A stretch of DNA of 64,000 nt from Lactarius indigo (GCA_025766275.1 JAFKAC010000160.1:1-64000); one strand, 5' to 3'; positions 47,326 to 59,573 are shown, numbered from the stretch's first letter. Notes: a model not told the origin generated them from the letters alone. Numbers and translations: made by a program.

Positions 47326-47583
47326 ATTAGCAAACAGATGTGGCCTTCCCGTGTACAGGAAGCAAAGAACAAAGGTATCTGGACAGGGACTTGGTTCAAG
47401 GCCGGTCCGGGAATGTGCTAAAGAAGCAACTGTCAGTTTGGGGGAGAGTACCGTTCCTTAACATCTATCCGGGCTTTTACGAGTCTACAGTCTGGGAGGA
47501 ATGTAGTTGATATGCTTTCCGTACACGCTAACACCACCAAAGATCTATCGCAGAAATATTTCAAAATCGTTCGTTACACGGTA

Positions 47584-49040
47584 CTAGAATTCAACTGGGC
47601 GACGACGACGACAATTTCCACCCCGCCGACCAAATACCATAGATGGAACGTGTGTATCGGAGTCCCTCGCGTACTCGCGACGAATCGGGGAGTACACATG
47701 TCGTGGCTCATCACCAGCCCTGGCCGGTCCGAGTGCTGGCCCACTCGCGAATTGCATTCTGGTTGAGTGGGTTGAGTAGTGTTCGATAGGGCTCTTCTGA
47801 ATGGCAACGAGGATGATGATGAGCGTCGGATATAAGCCCTTCGTGGAGTCGTTATTTAGCGTTGTAAGAGAACGAGAAAGAGTGTAAAGGGCACATGCGT
47901 CACAGAACTCACTGAGACAAACAATAAGATGTGTTCCATGATAATGAAGCCTGGCTGAGGTATCACGCTGAACACCGAGAGCAAATATAAGACCTGAAAT
48001 AGAGCCATGGGCCCTTCTGCGGATATACTCTCAGAAGTAGGACATACCCAAAGGCAGCAATAAATAAAACCCGACTCGATGAGCAGAGCGAAGATCCTCT
48101 CTACCCTCACAGATCCACTCGCTTCGCCTAAATGTTTCCTGACTGAGGTGCGGTGTTGCCTACGCAGCAACGTAGTCAGAGATCGTCGCCAGATTTATAA
48201 CGGGAGAAGAGCACACCAAGCCTTCCAGGCGATCAACCCTGTGGAGACCAAGTTAGTTCCCAGGGTTGGACCAGTTCGAAAAATATAAAAGTAGGATTGG
48301 CGGAACTCGAAGATGGGTACGAGGCTGAAACCAAGTTCACATCCAGCAGCAGCTACGAGCGTCAGTTCCCTATGAGCACAGAATGACAACTAGTATGAGG
48401 AGCTCCATTTATGTACCTGTGGTCCCAAGGACGAAGAGTAGAAGAATGGCGATGACACGTTTGTCTCTGTTCCAGAGGACCACTGCACGCCAGGCACAGA
48501 TAATATCGCTTAGAATATACTGAATAGCCTTTAGTTGAGTCAAGCAAATGGCACAGAAGTATCGTGCAGGCGTACCATCAGGCGTGTGATAGTTGCCTCT
48601 ACGGCAAACGCAACGTTGATACGATATGTTGACCATCCACCAACATTGTCAACAGGTAGGGGGTACACGTAGAAAGTCTGGAATTGCTGAAACCCGAGAG
48701 ATGTCTCTAGCACCAGTGAAATTATTCCCAAGACGAACATGAAAGTGGTGATCCCAAACATGAACATTCTAGGCCGAGATGAAGTGAAACCCGGTTTTCC
48801 CCTGGAGCCATCTACTGTAAACGTGCGGCGTGCCTCCTTCGAGAACACAAATGAACCTCACAGAAGGATGTGGACCGAGGTAATGTAGAGTACAATATAG
48901 ATGCCTGTGGTGCATGGCACAATGATTCAGAAACACTAACGACGGCAAGTCTGTTGTCCCTCACCATATACGATTCCGACAAAAAGGTTATTGTACACCG
49001 TCAGTTCGTGTATGCTAGTATCAAACTCGTACAAGGGCAT
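47584..49040 (-). CDS. T3: multi-pass membrane protein, intact array copy
   Basis: complement(join(47584..47838,47913..47993,48048..48159,48217..48352,48417..48519,48576..48801,48862..48904,48965..49040)), 1032 nt, 343 residues, all phases close. Segments: MPLYEFDTSIHELTVYNNLF, PRMFMFGITTFMFVLGIISL, ICAWRAVVLWNRDKRVIAIL, GPTLGTNLVSTGLIAWKAW, RIFALLIESGFIYCCLW, VLYLLSVFSVIPQPGFII and GLYPTLIIILVAIQKSPIEH. The C-terminal tail differs from T2 and T4 and ends in a basic stretch (RRGGNCRRRRPVEF). Function unknown. Confidence 0.76.
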
Positions 49041-49524
49041 GGGGGCGAAATGACGCGGCGAAAGGCGCTGGCAGATCAGAGGGTGGGGTAAGCAAAGCTC
49101 ATCGCTCCTCGCGGGTCCTTAAGTAGACACTTGCTGTTGCCGCCAATGGTTGCCGCTGTCAGAGTTGCGAGCGCTCCCAGAGTCTCAGGTGTATCGGCGA
49201 AGAACGACACGAACCCTGTGGTCACGGCTAGACCCGAGATTACGACCTGACACACGCTACAATTACGTCCCATCGCCTCATGCCTGCCTTGCACTTCGTC
49301 TAGTCATCCGAGTCAGGGAGGGGAGCGCCAAGGACAGCGCGCGAATGCGACTCGGATGACTAATCATTTGCAGACTCAAGCCCCGCATTGACTCCGAGAA
49401 CTGGTGACCACTGGCAAGCCGGTAACGTTATAACACCTTGGTTCGATGGACAGATGGTGGGTCAAGCAGAGCCTGAAGACTGCGGTCATATCAAACCAAC
49501 AAAGCCCTCTGTGGAATTGGCTCT

Positions 49525-49600
49525 TAAAAAGTATTGTAATGCTCACGGATCACAGAGAACCGTTCAAGGAACTGTTACGAAAATGACTAATTGTTTATAT
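49525..49600. repeat. Dispersed CACGG-rich repeat, copy 2
   Basis: AAAAAGTATTGTAATGCTCACGGATCACAG and following AAAATGACTAATTG-type sequence align with 33165-33290 and 54005-54105. Confidence 0.5.
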
Positions 49601-49689
49601 TGGTCTCACCGGCAGATAGCAGCCCACAGGTTTTACGCAAAGTGCCAAGCAAAGTGCAGCGGCTCATTCCCAGCGCTGTTACAGTGGTG

Positions 49690-50130
49690 ATGCGTCTAGT
49701 GGATATCTGTGAATCTAGGCGTAGCTCTCAGATTCTTCGAAAACACTTCATGATCTGGCCCGGGCGATGCGTAGCCAGAGCTTCTGTTTCTACCCCAACA
49801 GCTGGATATTCGTTGTGTCGTTCTACCATCAAGGTCATTGTCTGCTTTACCTGCACAAGACACTCGCAAACTGCGCCAGAAAACGCCGATCCCCGCATCA
49901 CCAACAATACCTGAATTACCTCTGTTACATAGTAGGCACTGTTCCACCTCAAACACACTGGCACGTACAAGCTAAGAGACTTCGCGACGCGTTACTTTGA
50001 GGTGGGCCCGGGTCGGCAGGCAGACACATACGTGTCGAGGTCTCGACTCTCGAAACGGCATGGGGCTACAACACGAGGAACTGACTAGATTGGTATTATT
50101 TCCTGAAGGAGGCATGGCTATCTAGTAAGT
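49690..50130 (+). pseudogene. U4: UstYa-like pseudogene
   Basis: Reads FVVSFYHQGHCLLYLHKTLA, then HHQQYLNYLCYIVGT and, out of frame, LDWYYFLKEAW. The first HxxHC is intact, the second has become HHQQY, and downstream sequence is frameshifted. The N-terminal exon is missing. Confidence 0.65.
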
Positions 50131-50589
50131 CCCCATGGCGGTCACATAACCAGGCAACCTCTGAATCACTTCCCGAGTCTTGTGCCTCTTGCGACACCCA
50201 AGCCACGAGTGTGGCTGAACGACTACACCGTATTACCGTTCAATCCGTACAATTGTTAAGCGGTATTCCCCTCATTCTTCTTTCAGATCGTTCCGTTACT
50301 AAGGCGTTCAACGGGGTTTCGGGTTTGTACAGCTCGTGTGATCATTTCTATAATTTGGCACCAGTATCCAATCTAGGTGGACCATCACTACATCCACTGA
50401 ATACGTCGCCATCCCACTGGTACCAGTGCGAATGTTAATATGTACTATCTTGGCCGCAACAGTATGTATACAATATTGGATCTTACCTCAAGTCTTACCT
50501 ACCCGTTCCCGTAAACTATGTCTCCCATTCACGAAGCTGCTTGGTTAGGGGAACTGGAAAGTCCGTGCATCGTATTGAGTAACTCGTAG

Positions 50590-50960
50590 CGGTTTTCTCA
50601 GGGCGACAGTGGCACATCGTGGCAGGGTGCAGTACGGCGGAGCGGCTGCCGAGCTTCACACGTGTTTTGGAGGCGCATCACGCGTTCCTTATGGCTGTCC
50701 TCAGGGGCGCGCACAAAGAGAATTAATATTGCTGGGTAATTGTGACGAGCACAAAGGGGTTGATTGGTGTGTGTGAGATCATATGATACTGTATGCAGCC
50801 TCACGGGTATTGCGCCAGGATTCTACTATACTTGTTCCAGCACCGAACGATTTGATCTGACTCCACGGGAGCACGATCAGCTCGTAACTCCGAGTCAGTT
50901 GGTTTTATGCCCGTCATTACGAGGCTAGAGCCGGAGAGCCAAATTTGGGTAAAGTACATG
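50590..50960 (+). pseudogene. A4: short remnant of the A family
   Basis: Only the C-terminal third is recognisable, with fragments matching GITPGLY (GIAPGFYY) and the downstream tail. Multiple stops. Confidence 0.4.
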
Positions 50961-51278
50961 CCAAAACTTCAAAATAGCAAATAGATGTAGTATACAGTAA
51001 GCGAGAATGGAGACTGAATTTAGGTCCATGGGAAGGATGCGAAGAGTGAGAAATTGTCAGTGTGGGGGAAAGTAAGTACCGATTCTCAAAATTTAGCCGG
51101 GATTTCGTGAGTCTACAGAGTACTAGAGTCGATGTGGTTGATGTGCTTTTCGTATACCCTAACACCAATAAAGAGGTATTACCCAAGTCGAACGCAAACC
51201 GCTAGTACGGCATAGTTCAACAGGACGACAACGCTTAATTCCTTACCAAAGGTCAAAGGTTCGTTTCTTCATTAGGCT

Positions 51279-52681
51279 TCATAACACCATAGATAGTTCT
51301 CGCTTATGGGAGTCGTGCGCATTCTCACGACAAATCGTGTACACATATGGTGGCATTTCGGGCGGTCGAAGTGCTGGCGCCCTTGCAAACTGCATTGCGG
51401 TCGAGTGGGTCGAGTAGTATTCCACCGGGCTCTTTTGCATGGCGACGAGGATAATTATAAGCGTCGGATATAAACCCTGAGCCGAATCGGCATTTAGTAC
51501 TCGAGAGGATTTGTTTTTAAGGTGAACTCACTGAGACAAACAGTAGGACATCATCCATGACAGTGAAACCCGGCGCTGGTATCAAGTCGAACGCAGAGAT
51601 CAAATATACAATCTGAAACAGCGCAGTGAGGTCTTGTGCGAACATAGACGCTTCTGGGGGGGTAGGACGTACCCAAGCGCAGCAATAAATGAAGCCAGAC
51701 TCAACGAGCAGAGCAAACACCCTCCCAACCCTCATGGAACCATTTGCTTCGCCCAAATGTTTCTTGACCGAGACGCGGTGTTGCCTACACCGGAGATATG
51801 GTCAGAGATGGTCATCGGGGGTCAGACGCGAGACAAACGCACCAAGCCTTCCAGGAGATCAACCCGGTGGAGACCAGATTGGTTGCCAGTGTTGGGCCAA
51901 CCATGATTAGGGGCCCCTGGTTGCTTTGAAAACTAACTTGGTTGGAGGGGGGCGCGAGACCGAGACCAAGTTCACACCCAGCAGCAGCTACGAGCGTTAG
52001 TTCCTGATGAACACAGAATAGCGACTATGAGGGAACCCATTAATGTACCTGTTGTCCCAAGGATGAGAAGCAAAAGAATGGCAATGACACGTTTGTCTCT
52101 GTTCCAGAGGACCACCGCACGCCAGGCACAGACAATATCGCTTAGGATATACTGAATAGCGTTAAGGTGAGACAAGCAGATGACATTGAGGTGTCCTGCA
52201 GGCGCACCATCAGGCGTGCAATCGTTCCCTCAACCAAAAAGACAACAAAGATGCGATAGAAAGACCATGTATTGTCAGACGTGTTGCCGAGAAATAACTG
52301 CATTTCCTGAAACCCAATAGCGGTTCTTAGCACCAGTGCGACGATTGCCAGGGCGAACATGAATGTCGTAATTCCGAACATAAACATTCTAGGCCGAGAC
52401 GAAGTGAAACCTGGTTTAGTCCTGAGGTCACCTACTGTAAGCATGCATCACCCTCTGAGAGCACAAATGAACCTCACAGGACCTGGACCGAGGTAATATA
52501 GAGCACGATATAGACACCTGTGATACAGAGCACAATGGCTCAGAAACTGGAGTAGCGACGGCGGATCTCATCCCTCACCATATACGATACCGACAAAAAG
52601 GTTGTCGTACACTGTCAATTTGTATTGATAGTAATACGTGGCAATGTCAGGGGCATTGAGGCCATCGGGGCCAGTGGACAT
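51279..52681 (-). CDS. T4: multi-pass membrane protein, intact array copy
   Basis: complement(join(51279..51476,51532..51612,51673..51784,51843..51987,52049..52151,52208..52421,52478..52517,52579..52681)), 996 nt, 331 residues, all phases close. Segments: MSTGPDGLNAPDIATYYYQY, KLTVYDNLFVGIVYGG, PRMFMFGITTFMFALAIVAL, VCAWRAVVLWNRDKRVIAIL, GPTLATNLVSTGLISWKAW, RVFALLVESGFIYCCAW, IVYLISAFDLIPAPGFTV and GLYPTLIIILVAMQKSPVEY. Compared with T2 the differences are mostly conservative. It lies in a duplicated spacer context (42.7-43.07 versus 52.7-53.07 kb). Function unknown. Confidence 0.8.
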
Positions 52682-54004
52682 GGTAGCGAAATGGAGTGGC
52701 GGAGGGCCCTGGCAGATCAGAGGGTAAGGCAAGGGATGGGGCGAACAAAGCTCATTGTTCCCCGCAGATTATTAAGTAGTTAGACACTTGCTATAGCCGC
52801 TGTCAGAGCGACCGCCGACTATATGTAAACGGTTTGGGGATCGGGGAATCGCCGTACGGAAGGGCGATCGGGAGTCGAGGGAATTAAAGCAACACGCTCA
52901 AAGAGCCGCGAAACGTCACATGCATTGCATCTGTCCCATCAGACTGGGATGTTTATGGTGCCTGGAAACTCGCACCAGTTCGTGAAGAACTTCTGTGTAA
53001 TAAATGACAGAGACAGCGTGCGAATGCGATGACTCGTCGTTGACAGCGCTCGACTAGACTAGCGCCGTCCTTTGTATGAAATCCATCTAGTATATTAGTT
53101 GATAAGACCGATCGCCACCAGCAGCCCGATCAGTCTGTACGTACAAACAACTCCAGTAATATGGACGTGATACGGAGACAACATCCTGTGATTCCTGCAG
53201 TCCGGAGCACGGTTATGACAGAGCTCACCTGCGAAGCCGAGTGCCTCGTATCCCAAACCAACAAATCAGCAGCAGCACCACAAGAGCGAACAACCCGGTT
53301 CGTATGCGGGGTGACGAAGGTGGGCGAACTATGGCGGGGTAGGCGGCTAAGAGGTGTCAGGGAACGAATCAGCTGTCACGAGTTTGATCGGGGGTGGACA
53401 CGAGGCCCAGTGTGATCACCGCACGGTGACTGTAGACGTTTTCGGACAGGGCTTCTCGCCCCGAGGGGGGTATGGGCGTTTGCAAGGATAGCCCCAATGT
53501 GGCCCCAACTGAGCTACCTGTTGCGCAGGAAGCTAGAAGGGTCGTCCTGCCTTTTGAGTGTTCGTGCACGTTCATGGGCTGTTTAGATTGCCGGTCTCGT
53601 CAGAGATCTGGTGTCCAATCGCCCAGCGCGGGTAATGGGGGGCACCGCTATTTCGTCGTCATACTGTACTCCCGCTTGGAGGCCAAACATAGGGGGACAC
53701 AACAAGGGGTGAGTTTACTGAGCCATTACTTGCTGTACCGGGAGAGTTGAACCTCTACAACGGAGGGAAGGAGAAGAGAGGGGGAAGACGTCGTCAAGGT
53801 TGACGACGGTGAGGTGTCAAGGCAACCAGCCTGCCTAAGAACGTGCCCAGTGACGTGGCTGCACGGTGTCCTCATAGCCAGTAACAGCTATGACCCCTAG
53901 GGGAACACCCTCAACCAGAGCGCGAGCGCTAGGGAGATGATGGTGGTACGCCTGAAGATCAAAAACCGATGGAGAGCTTGAATTGGCTGAGGCTCCCGAG
54001 GAGT
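52682..54004. other. Spacer, partly duplicated
   Basis: The part up to about 53070 aligns with 42700-43060 (shared words CACGCTCAAAGA, TGCCTGGAAACTC, AGAGACAGCGTGCGA). Beyond that no gene is recognised. Confidence 0.5.
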
Positions 54005-54105
54005 ATCGTGACTCTCACGGGTCACATGGTCACATGTCACACGGGTCACAGTGAGCCGTGGAAATGATCCAATCATTATTTTCAAGTTAGCCTCAGTCTT
54101 CAAGT
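54005..54105. repeat. Dispersed CACGG-rich repeat, copy 3
   Basis: GTATCGTGACTCTCACGGGTCACATGG-type sequence with several (G)GTCAC words, then AAATGATCCAATCATT and CAAGTTAGCCTCAGTC, aligning with 33165-33290. It directly precedes the A5 remnant. Confidence 0.5.
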
Positions 54106-54960
54106 AGTGCGGCTCTATTCTATTCGCCTTCCACTCGCACGGCACTCACTCTTGTCCTAATAATACCCACAGTTGTCCTAAGTAATAGGATAGAAACATC
54201 CTTACGCTTCGGATTTGTCACTATCGCGGCCTGCACAGCTCTCGACAGTGTCCTCTTTTTCTCCTTGGGCTTCCGCTACCGACCGAGCATAGTGGCGCTA
54301 CGCTCGGTCCACTACCCCGCCGATTCCGCGACTGGCATCCCCAAGTTAGATCAATTTCGACCTGCTGTACTGCAACGGAACCTAATCCCCGGTTCTCCAA
54401 TCCACTGGCTGCGGCGAGGTCGTAAGTGTCCGCTGTAGAACACGACAAGGTCTATCCGGAACGGCCAGTGATTTTATCTCTCCACCCCCAGCTGTTGAGT
54501 CCTGTTAACACGTAGGAGATCACGCGGGTCAGATCTACGACCGATGTGTGGTCCTGGACCCTTGGGGTGAACCCCAAGGCCGACTTGCGGAGGGTCTCGT
54601 ACAAGACAAATTCTCCCGCGCCGCATCGAAAAGGTCGGCTCGTTCACTCTCAGGTGCGATGGGACGGAGCAGTTTCCGGGCTTGATGCGAGTCGGGGACG
54701 TATCATTTGTTTCTGCTGGCCTTCCTGCCCTCGAGGCGCGCAAAGGGGATCGTCGGGCAGACGTGGCTACCACGAAGGAGAAGCCGAATCGTATGTGATG
54801 ATTTCTCCTTATCAAGTATATGCGGCCCTGCGGGTATTACAGCAGGACTCTACTTGGTGTAGCACCAGACGACCTGATTCCAAGGGAGTACGATTAGTTC
54901 GTAACTTAGCTCAGCCAGTTTTGTGCTTGTCATTCCGGAGCCAGAGCCGGAGAGCCAAAT
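54106..54960 (+). pseudogene. A5: copy of the unnamed A family, broken
   Basis: Frames contain counterparts of the A family including ...RAASKRSARSLSGAM-type and YHLFLLAFLP-like degraded segments and a terminal GITAGLYLV. Reading is broken by several frameshifts and a deletion of the central region. Confidence 0.4.
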
Positions 54961-55279
54961 TTGAAAACAATGTACGCCAAAACTTCAAATTAATAAATAC
55001 ATTTGCCTGCCCGTTTACAGTTAGCAAAGAACAATGTGTTTGGGCGGAACTGAATTCGAGGCCGGTCCATGGGGGCGATGCAAAAAGTAAGAAACTGTCA
55101 GTGTGGGGGTCACTGGGGGAGAGAAAGTACAGATTTGTTAGTCTACAAAGTACTAGAGTCAACGTGGATGTGCTTTTCATACACGGTAACACCAGTGAGG
55201 ATGGTACCACAGAAATATTCCGTTACCTGCGAATACGGTATACTTCAACAGAACGATGATGACAATTGCCTAGCAAAGA

Positions 55280-55951
55280 TCACAGGCTCTTTTCCTCATC
55301 AGGGGTCCTCATAAAAGATGGAATTCGCTTATCGGAGTTGCTTGCATTCTCAGGACTAGCCGTGTACACGTATAGTGGCACGTCGCTAGCTCGGGGCGTT
55401 GCGAGCGCCCCCCGCCTCGCGAACGGCATTCTGGCCGAGTAGGTCGAGTAGTGTTCGACCGGGCTCTTCTGCATAGCGACGAAGATGATTATGAGCGTCG
55501 GATATAGACCCTGTGTGTTAAGTGGTATTCAGTGCCCCAGAGAATGTGTAACAGAAATGCGTGTGCCGCAGAGCTCACTGAGATGAATACTAAGACGTCA
55601 TCCATGACAATGAAGCCCGGCTGCGGTATCAAGTCGAGCGCAGAGACCAAATATACAATCTGATATAGTGTAGTGAGCCCATCTGCGAGCATAGACACTT
55701 CCGGGAGTAGGACATACCCAAGCGCAGCAATAAATAAAACCGGACTCAATGAGCAGAGCGAAGACCCTGTCGACCCTCACAGATCCAGTTCCTTCGCCCA
55801 AATGTTTCCTGACCGAGGCGCGGTGTTGCCTACGCCGGCGACATGGTCAGAGATGGCCATTGGGGGTCGGACATGAGACAAACGCACCAAGCTTTCCAAG
55901 CGATCAACCCGGTGGAGACCAGATTGGTTGCCAGTGTTGGGCCAACCATGA
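55280..55951 (-). pseudogene. T5: T membrane gene truncated by an insertion
   Basis: Exons 6-8 are readable (RVFALLIESGFIYCCAW, IVYLVSALDLIPQPGFIVMD, then a C-terminal exon with MQKSPVEHYSTYSARMPFAR and DEEKSL). Exon 5 stops at ATGGTTGGCCCAACACTGG (minus strand), where the plus strand enters a T20 run; exons 1-4 are missing. Confidence 0.8.
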
Positions 55952-56560
55952 TTTTTTTTTTTTTTTTTTTTGAATCCATTTACGTGCGCCTTGGGGCCTA
56001 ATACCCTATGTAGCACGAATCTGAGTGTCTAATACATGTATGAAGTTTGCCTCCGCGTGGGGTCTGTGTAACGTAGTTCCCCCCCACTCCCGGGAGGGAG
56101 TGGCTTGGCTTCCCGTCAAGCGTTGAGTAGAGAGGGGCGGGTGAACCGCCTTGGCGTGAGGTGCAAGTCGTTGTGATGGTCTTTGCGCGGTCTTGTTGGC
56201 GTGTTTTGGGACTTGCTCCTACGTCTTCCGCTTTACCCAGCGAGTCTTGATTGGACCTGCGAGGCCCGGCGAGTCGTGGGGTTGAGAGAGAGAGATGTGG
56301 GTGAGAGAGGTGATGTATGGGTGTGTGGTGTCGATATGGGGGTTCGGTGTTGATTGTATCATCAGCATTTTTTCTGAGGCCCTGGGAGGTACTGGGGGTA
56401 CTGGAGCCAGCATGACAGTCTGCCAGAATCATGTCTGGATGCAGAATGATCCTGACCGAGCCAGACCAGCCAACTGGCAACTGACACATCCCAGTTGTAT
56501 CCAGATGTAGATACAGATGTGAATACAGATCCTGCATGTCCGTTCAGTTGTCTGTCCAGG
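55952..56560 (-). mobile_element. Probable retroelement 3' end, inserted in minus orientation
   Basis: A T20 run (55952-55971) starts exactly where T5 is interrupted, as expected for the poly(A) tail of a retroposed element lying on the minus strand. The following 0.6 kb is unlike the array and has a minus-strand open frame (56537-55998) rich in Pro, Ser and His without recognisable reverse transcriptase. The far boundary is not defined. Confidence 0.45.
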
Positions 56561-56720
56561 ATCGAAGAGTATACATACAGAAACACTGCCAGTCATAAGT
56601 ACAGTCTCAAGAACAGTCTCAAGGATTCACGCAGATGGCTGCCAGTCACGTTTGTTCCATACAGTCTCAAGGATTCATGTACAGATACTGGCAGTCATAT
56701 TTCCAGACCAATGCTCGTGT
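56510..56720. repeat. Short imperfect tandem repeats
   Basis: AGTCTCAAGGATTCA occurs at about 56616 and 56661, GGCAGTCA/GCCAGTCA three times, and ATACAGAT/ATGTAGATACAG variants nearby. The block lies just outside the 3' end of the transposon companion gene and could be subterminal transposon sequence. Confidence 0.5.
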
Positions 56721-56874
56721 ATTTATGTACTACTGGTATCCGTGGTTCTATATACATAACACCCTCCGGCATACATGTGAGGACGCGCCGTCACCGTCAC
56801 CCTTTCGCGCCCGATGGTCCCACCCTTCCATTCCCGCGCCACTCCCCTACCTGGGTTGCGCCATGCCTCAGCAT

Positions 56875-59509
56875 TCAATAATCACCTACTCCCTGAATGT
56901 CCGCCTCTTCATCCGTCCCATCGTCTGACACCACAATCTTGCTACGACCATCCGGTATGACTGAAGAACGTTGAGTTTCCATATTCGAGTTCCCAACACA
57001 ATCTGCGAGGTACACCGAAGCCGCGCGCATGATTTGCACCCATTTACGTTCACGTAGGTCGCTTGTCGACTGCGAGTATTGGCACGCGACCCCACCCCAG
57101 GGATTGTTATCGAACGCACGGCTGGTGTTGTTGGTGGCTTTCTCGTCTCGAATATTGACCCCGGTTTTGAAGAGAGTGAGGCCGCGTTCCAACTGCGTGG
57201 ACAATTAGTCTTGTATATGCATATGAGTGAAAACTTACTGCGGCGGTGCTAAGTGCTAGGGCACCAGTAGGGTAACCAAAATTCGTTGGTGCCTTCGCTA
57301 CTCGCTGGAGGTGCACGGCGAACACTTGGAGGAGCATGGGGGCAAGCCACGAACCTTTGGACGCCTTTGGGGCTCAAAAGCATCGGCACCTTGTGAGACG
57401 AATGAGTATGGATGCACGCACCTCCGGATCAGCGTATATGAGTGGAAATATAACAGGTTGTTCGTGTGGACGGGGTAGCAATCCACGAACAAATGTCGCA
57501 ACTTCGCCTGAATCCCTCCTCAGTGTGGCGTCGTGCTTGATAAAGTCACTGAGGATCGTGACCGCCTTCTTGCCGATGGTGCTTCGCCATTCATTGAGAT
57601 GATCGATGACCTCAGAGAAAACAGAACATCAGTCGTGATTACAGATGGAGTAGAATGTAAGGTGCACGACATGCGGGGGACTTACCACTTTCTTGATGGC
57701 AGGATTAGTACGCACGTCTTCCGTTCTCTCTGGCAGGCATTTATCCCACAAGCCCTGTATCGTCACTAAGAGATCTGGGTGCTCGTTAGTCCCAAATGTA
57801 TCCGATAACGTCCCTGCCCAGTCAAGCACTCCGCAAACGATGAGATCCCACTGTGCGAGTTCATGTTCTCCCGCGATTGGGATATCCAAGACCTTGAGGT
57901 TCCGGTAGGGCTTTGACAACTCATTGCCCTCAGACTTGATGATGGGTCCTCGCATGGGGCCTGCACTGGTATTGACGTCCTTCTTCTTCACCACCAGGCC
58001 CACCTGCGAAGAGAGTCATTCAGTGGCAGCATTGCTAGAAAAAAAAACATACCGCAGACGTGGTGCGATTGCTGTTATAATTTGCAGATGGCCGTGACCC
58101 AGTTGGATGGAGAGGCGTGTGCTTTGCCTTCTTCGCAGTACGGGCAGCCTGCAGTGAGCTTGGAATTTCATCGTCATCAAAAATTCCTGACGGCCAGAGA
58201 TCTCGTGCACTATCCAACCCTTCACTGGTGCTTCGCGTGCGTGACCATGCCGACGTCCGAGAGGATGGTCTTGATTGTGATAGCTCACTTGCCACTGTAA
58301 CGCAATCGTCATCAGCATCAACAATGGTTGGGGCTCGCCGGGGTTGGGTGGGAATCAAAGTGGGGTCTTTCAGTGAGGGATTGAACATGGTAGTGGACTT
58401 CTTATACTTGCTACTGGAGCCTGAATCGTTGAGGAGCTTCTGCCAGTCCTTTCGCAAGCCGCTAGCGGTGGCAGTCTCGCCCTTTCGCTTCTTGATTTTT
58501 TTCTGCGGCCTGTTTGCTCACGTCATCAAGTGCGTGATCGATGAGTCAGGTATTACAGTATGACTTGGTCATTGGTCACGCCGACTCACCGCTTGGTACG
58601 CTGATCCTCTTCGTCTTCTCTCTCATCGCTACTGTCCTCAATAGGCTCCTCAGGCTTTCTCTTATGGCCTGACACAGCAGATGTCTTGCACGCTCGAGTG
58701 ACCTCTTCACGGAGGCTATGATTTGCAGCCGGAGTTGGCGCCTCGTGGGGTTAAAACGTGTGAGTTTGCCATCATGATAACGGGAATGTGTCGCTTACCT
58801 TTGTTTTCTTTTTTCCTTTATCAACGCTCCCACCTTTGGGTTTTTTCTTTCCCGTCTCTTTCTTCCTCCTTGCCACGATTTCATCCTCGAGTTCTTCAAG
58901 TCCACTGTCTGAGTGTTCACTCTCATCTTCGTCTGTATCTGGGCCTTCGTCTATGGAGTCAGAGTCACTTTCGTACTCGTCGTCACTGTCGTCATCATCA
59001 CTATCTCGAACCACAACTTTACGGCCTTCAGGACCTTCTGGTTCAGACATATGCACATCGCTGTCAAGGTTGCTTTCACTGGTAGTACATTAACGGTCAG
59101 CGATCAGCTCGGATGTCGTCAATGTGGACATTATCTACCTCTGGACTTGGTTGGATGCTGTGTCTTCGGGCTCCTTGGCTTCTGAGTGATCCACCTCAGA
59201 TTCACCGTCGCTGTGGCTACCCCTGAACCTGTGAGTATCCGAGTCGCTGTCGCCTTCGTTGACGATGTTGGGATAGGCTTTATCCTCTCGGCGAAGAGCA
59301 TCTTCTACCTCAGCGACTTGGGCAACTATCGCTCGCCGATTTTTCTTGGCCACCGCAGCTTCTTTCTTTTCTTTGGACGCTTTGGCTTGGTCGTCAGCGG
59401 CTTTTTCGGACGTAGTGCGGCGTTTCTGTTTCAAGTCATTTATGATTTTCCCAGGGTGAGTATTCGCGTTTGCACGACGAGTCCGTGGCCTAGAGGCGTC
59501 GTCTGACAT
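56875..59509 (-). CDS. Plavaka-associated companion protein, 736 residues
   Basis: complement(join(56875..57192,57239..57364,57422..57610,57686..58003,58053..58509,58590..58741,58799..59078,59139..59509)), 2211 nt, all eight exons in phase. The N-terminus (MSDDASRPRTRRANANTHPG) leads into a Lys/Ala/Glu-rich coiled region, then long acidic tracts (VRDSDDDDSDDEYESDSD), basic patches (KRKPEEP, RPQKKIKKRKGE) and a folded C-terminal half with VINDH-like helices, GSWLAPMLLQVFAVHLQRV, TNFGYPTGALALSTAALERG and NNPWGGVACQYSQST. I recall the same architecture beside other agaricomycete Plavaka transposases. Acidic-basic composition suggests chromatin or DNA binding; the biochemical role is unknown. Confidence 0.82.
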
Positions 59510-59573
59510 GGTTGGAATAAAAAAAACAGACACGTATACAGGGTGGTTGGGTGGTAAGGACCAGGAGGTTGAC

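Noticed and set aside
52518..52578. Alternative acceptor giving a 40-nt intron 1 and longer exon 2 in T2 and T4
   Set aside because: T3 lacks that AG, and the downstream AG gives 60-63-nt introns and exon 2 of 40-43 nt in all copies including T0, so the downstream acceptor was preferred.
34195..55951. Classical dikaritin precursor with repeated core peptides
   Set aside because: I looked for a signal peptide followed by repeated cores separated by KR sites and found none; only single-core precursors P1 and P2.
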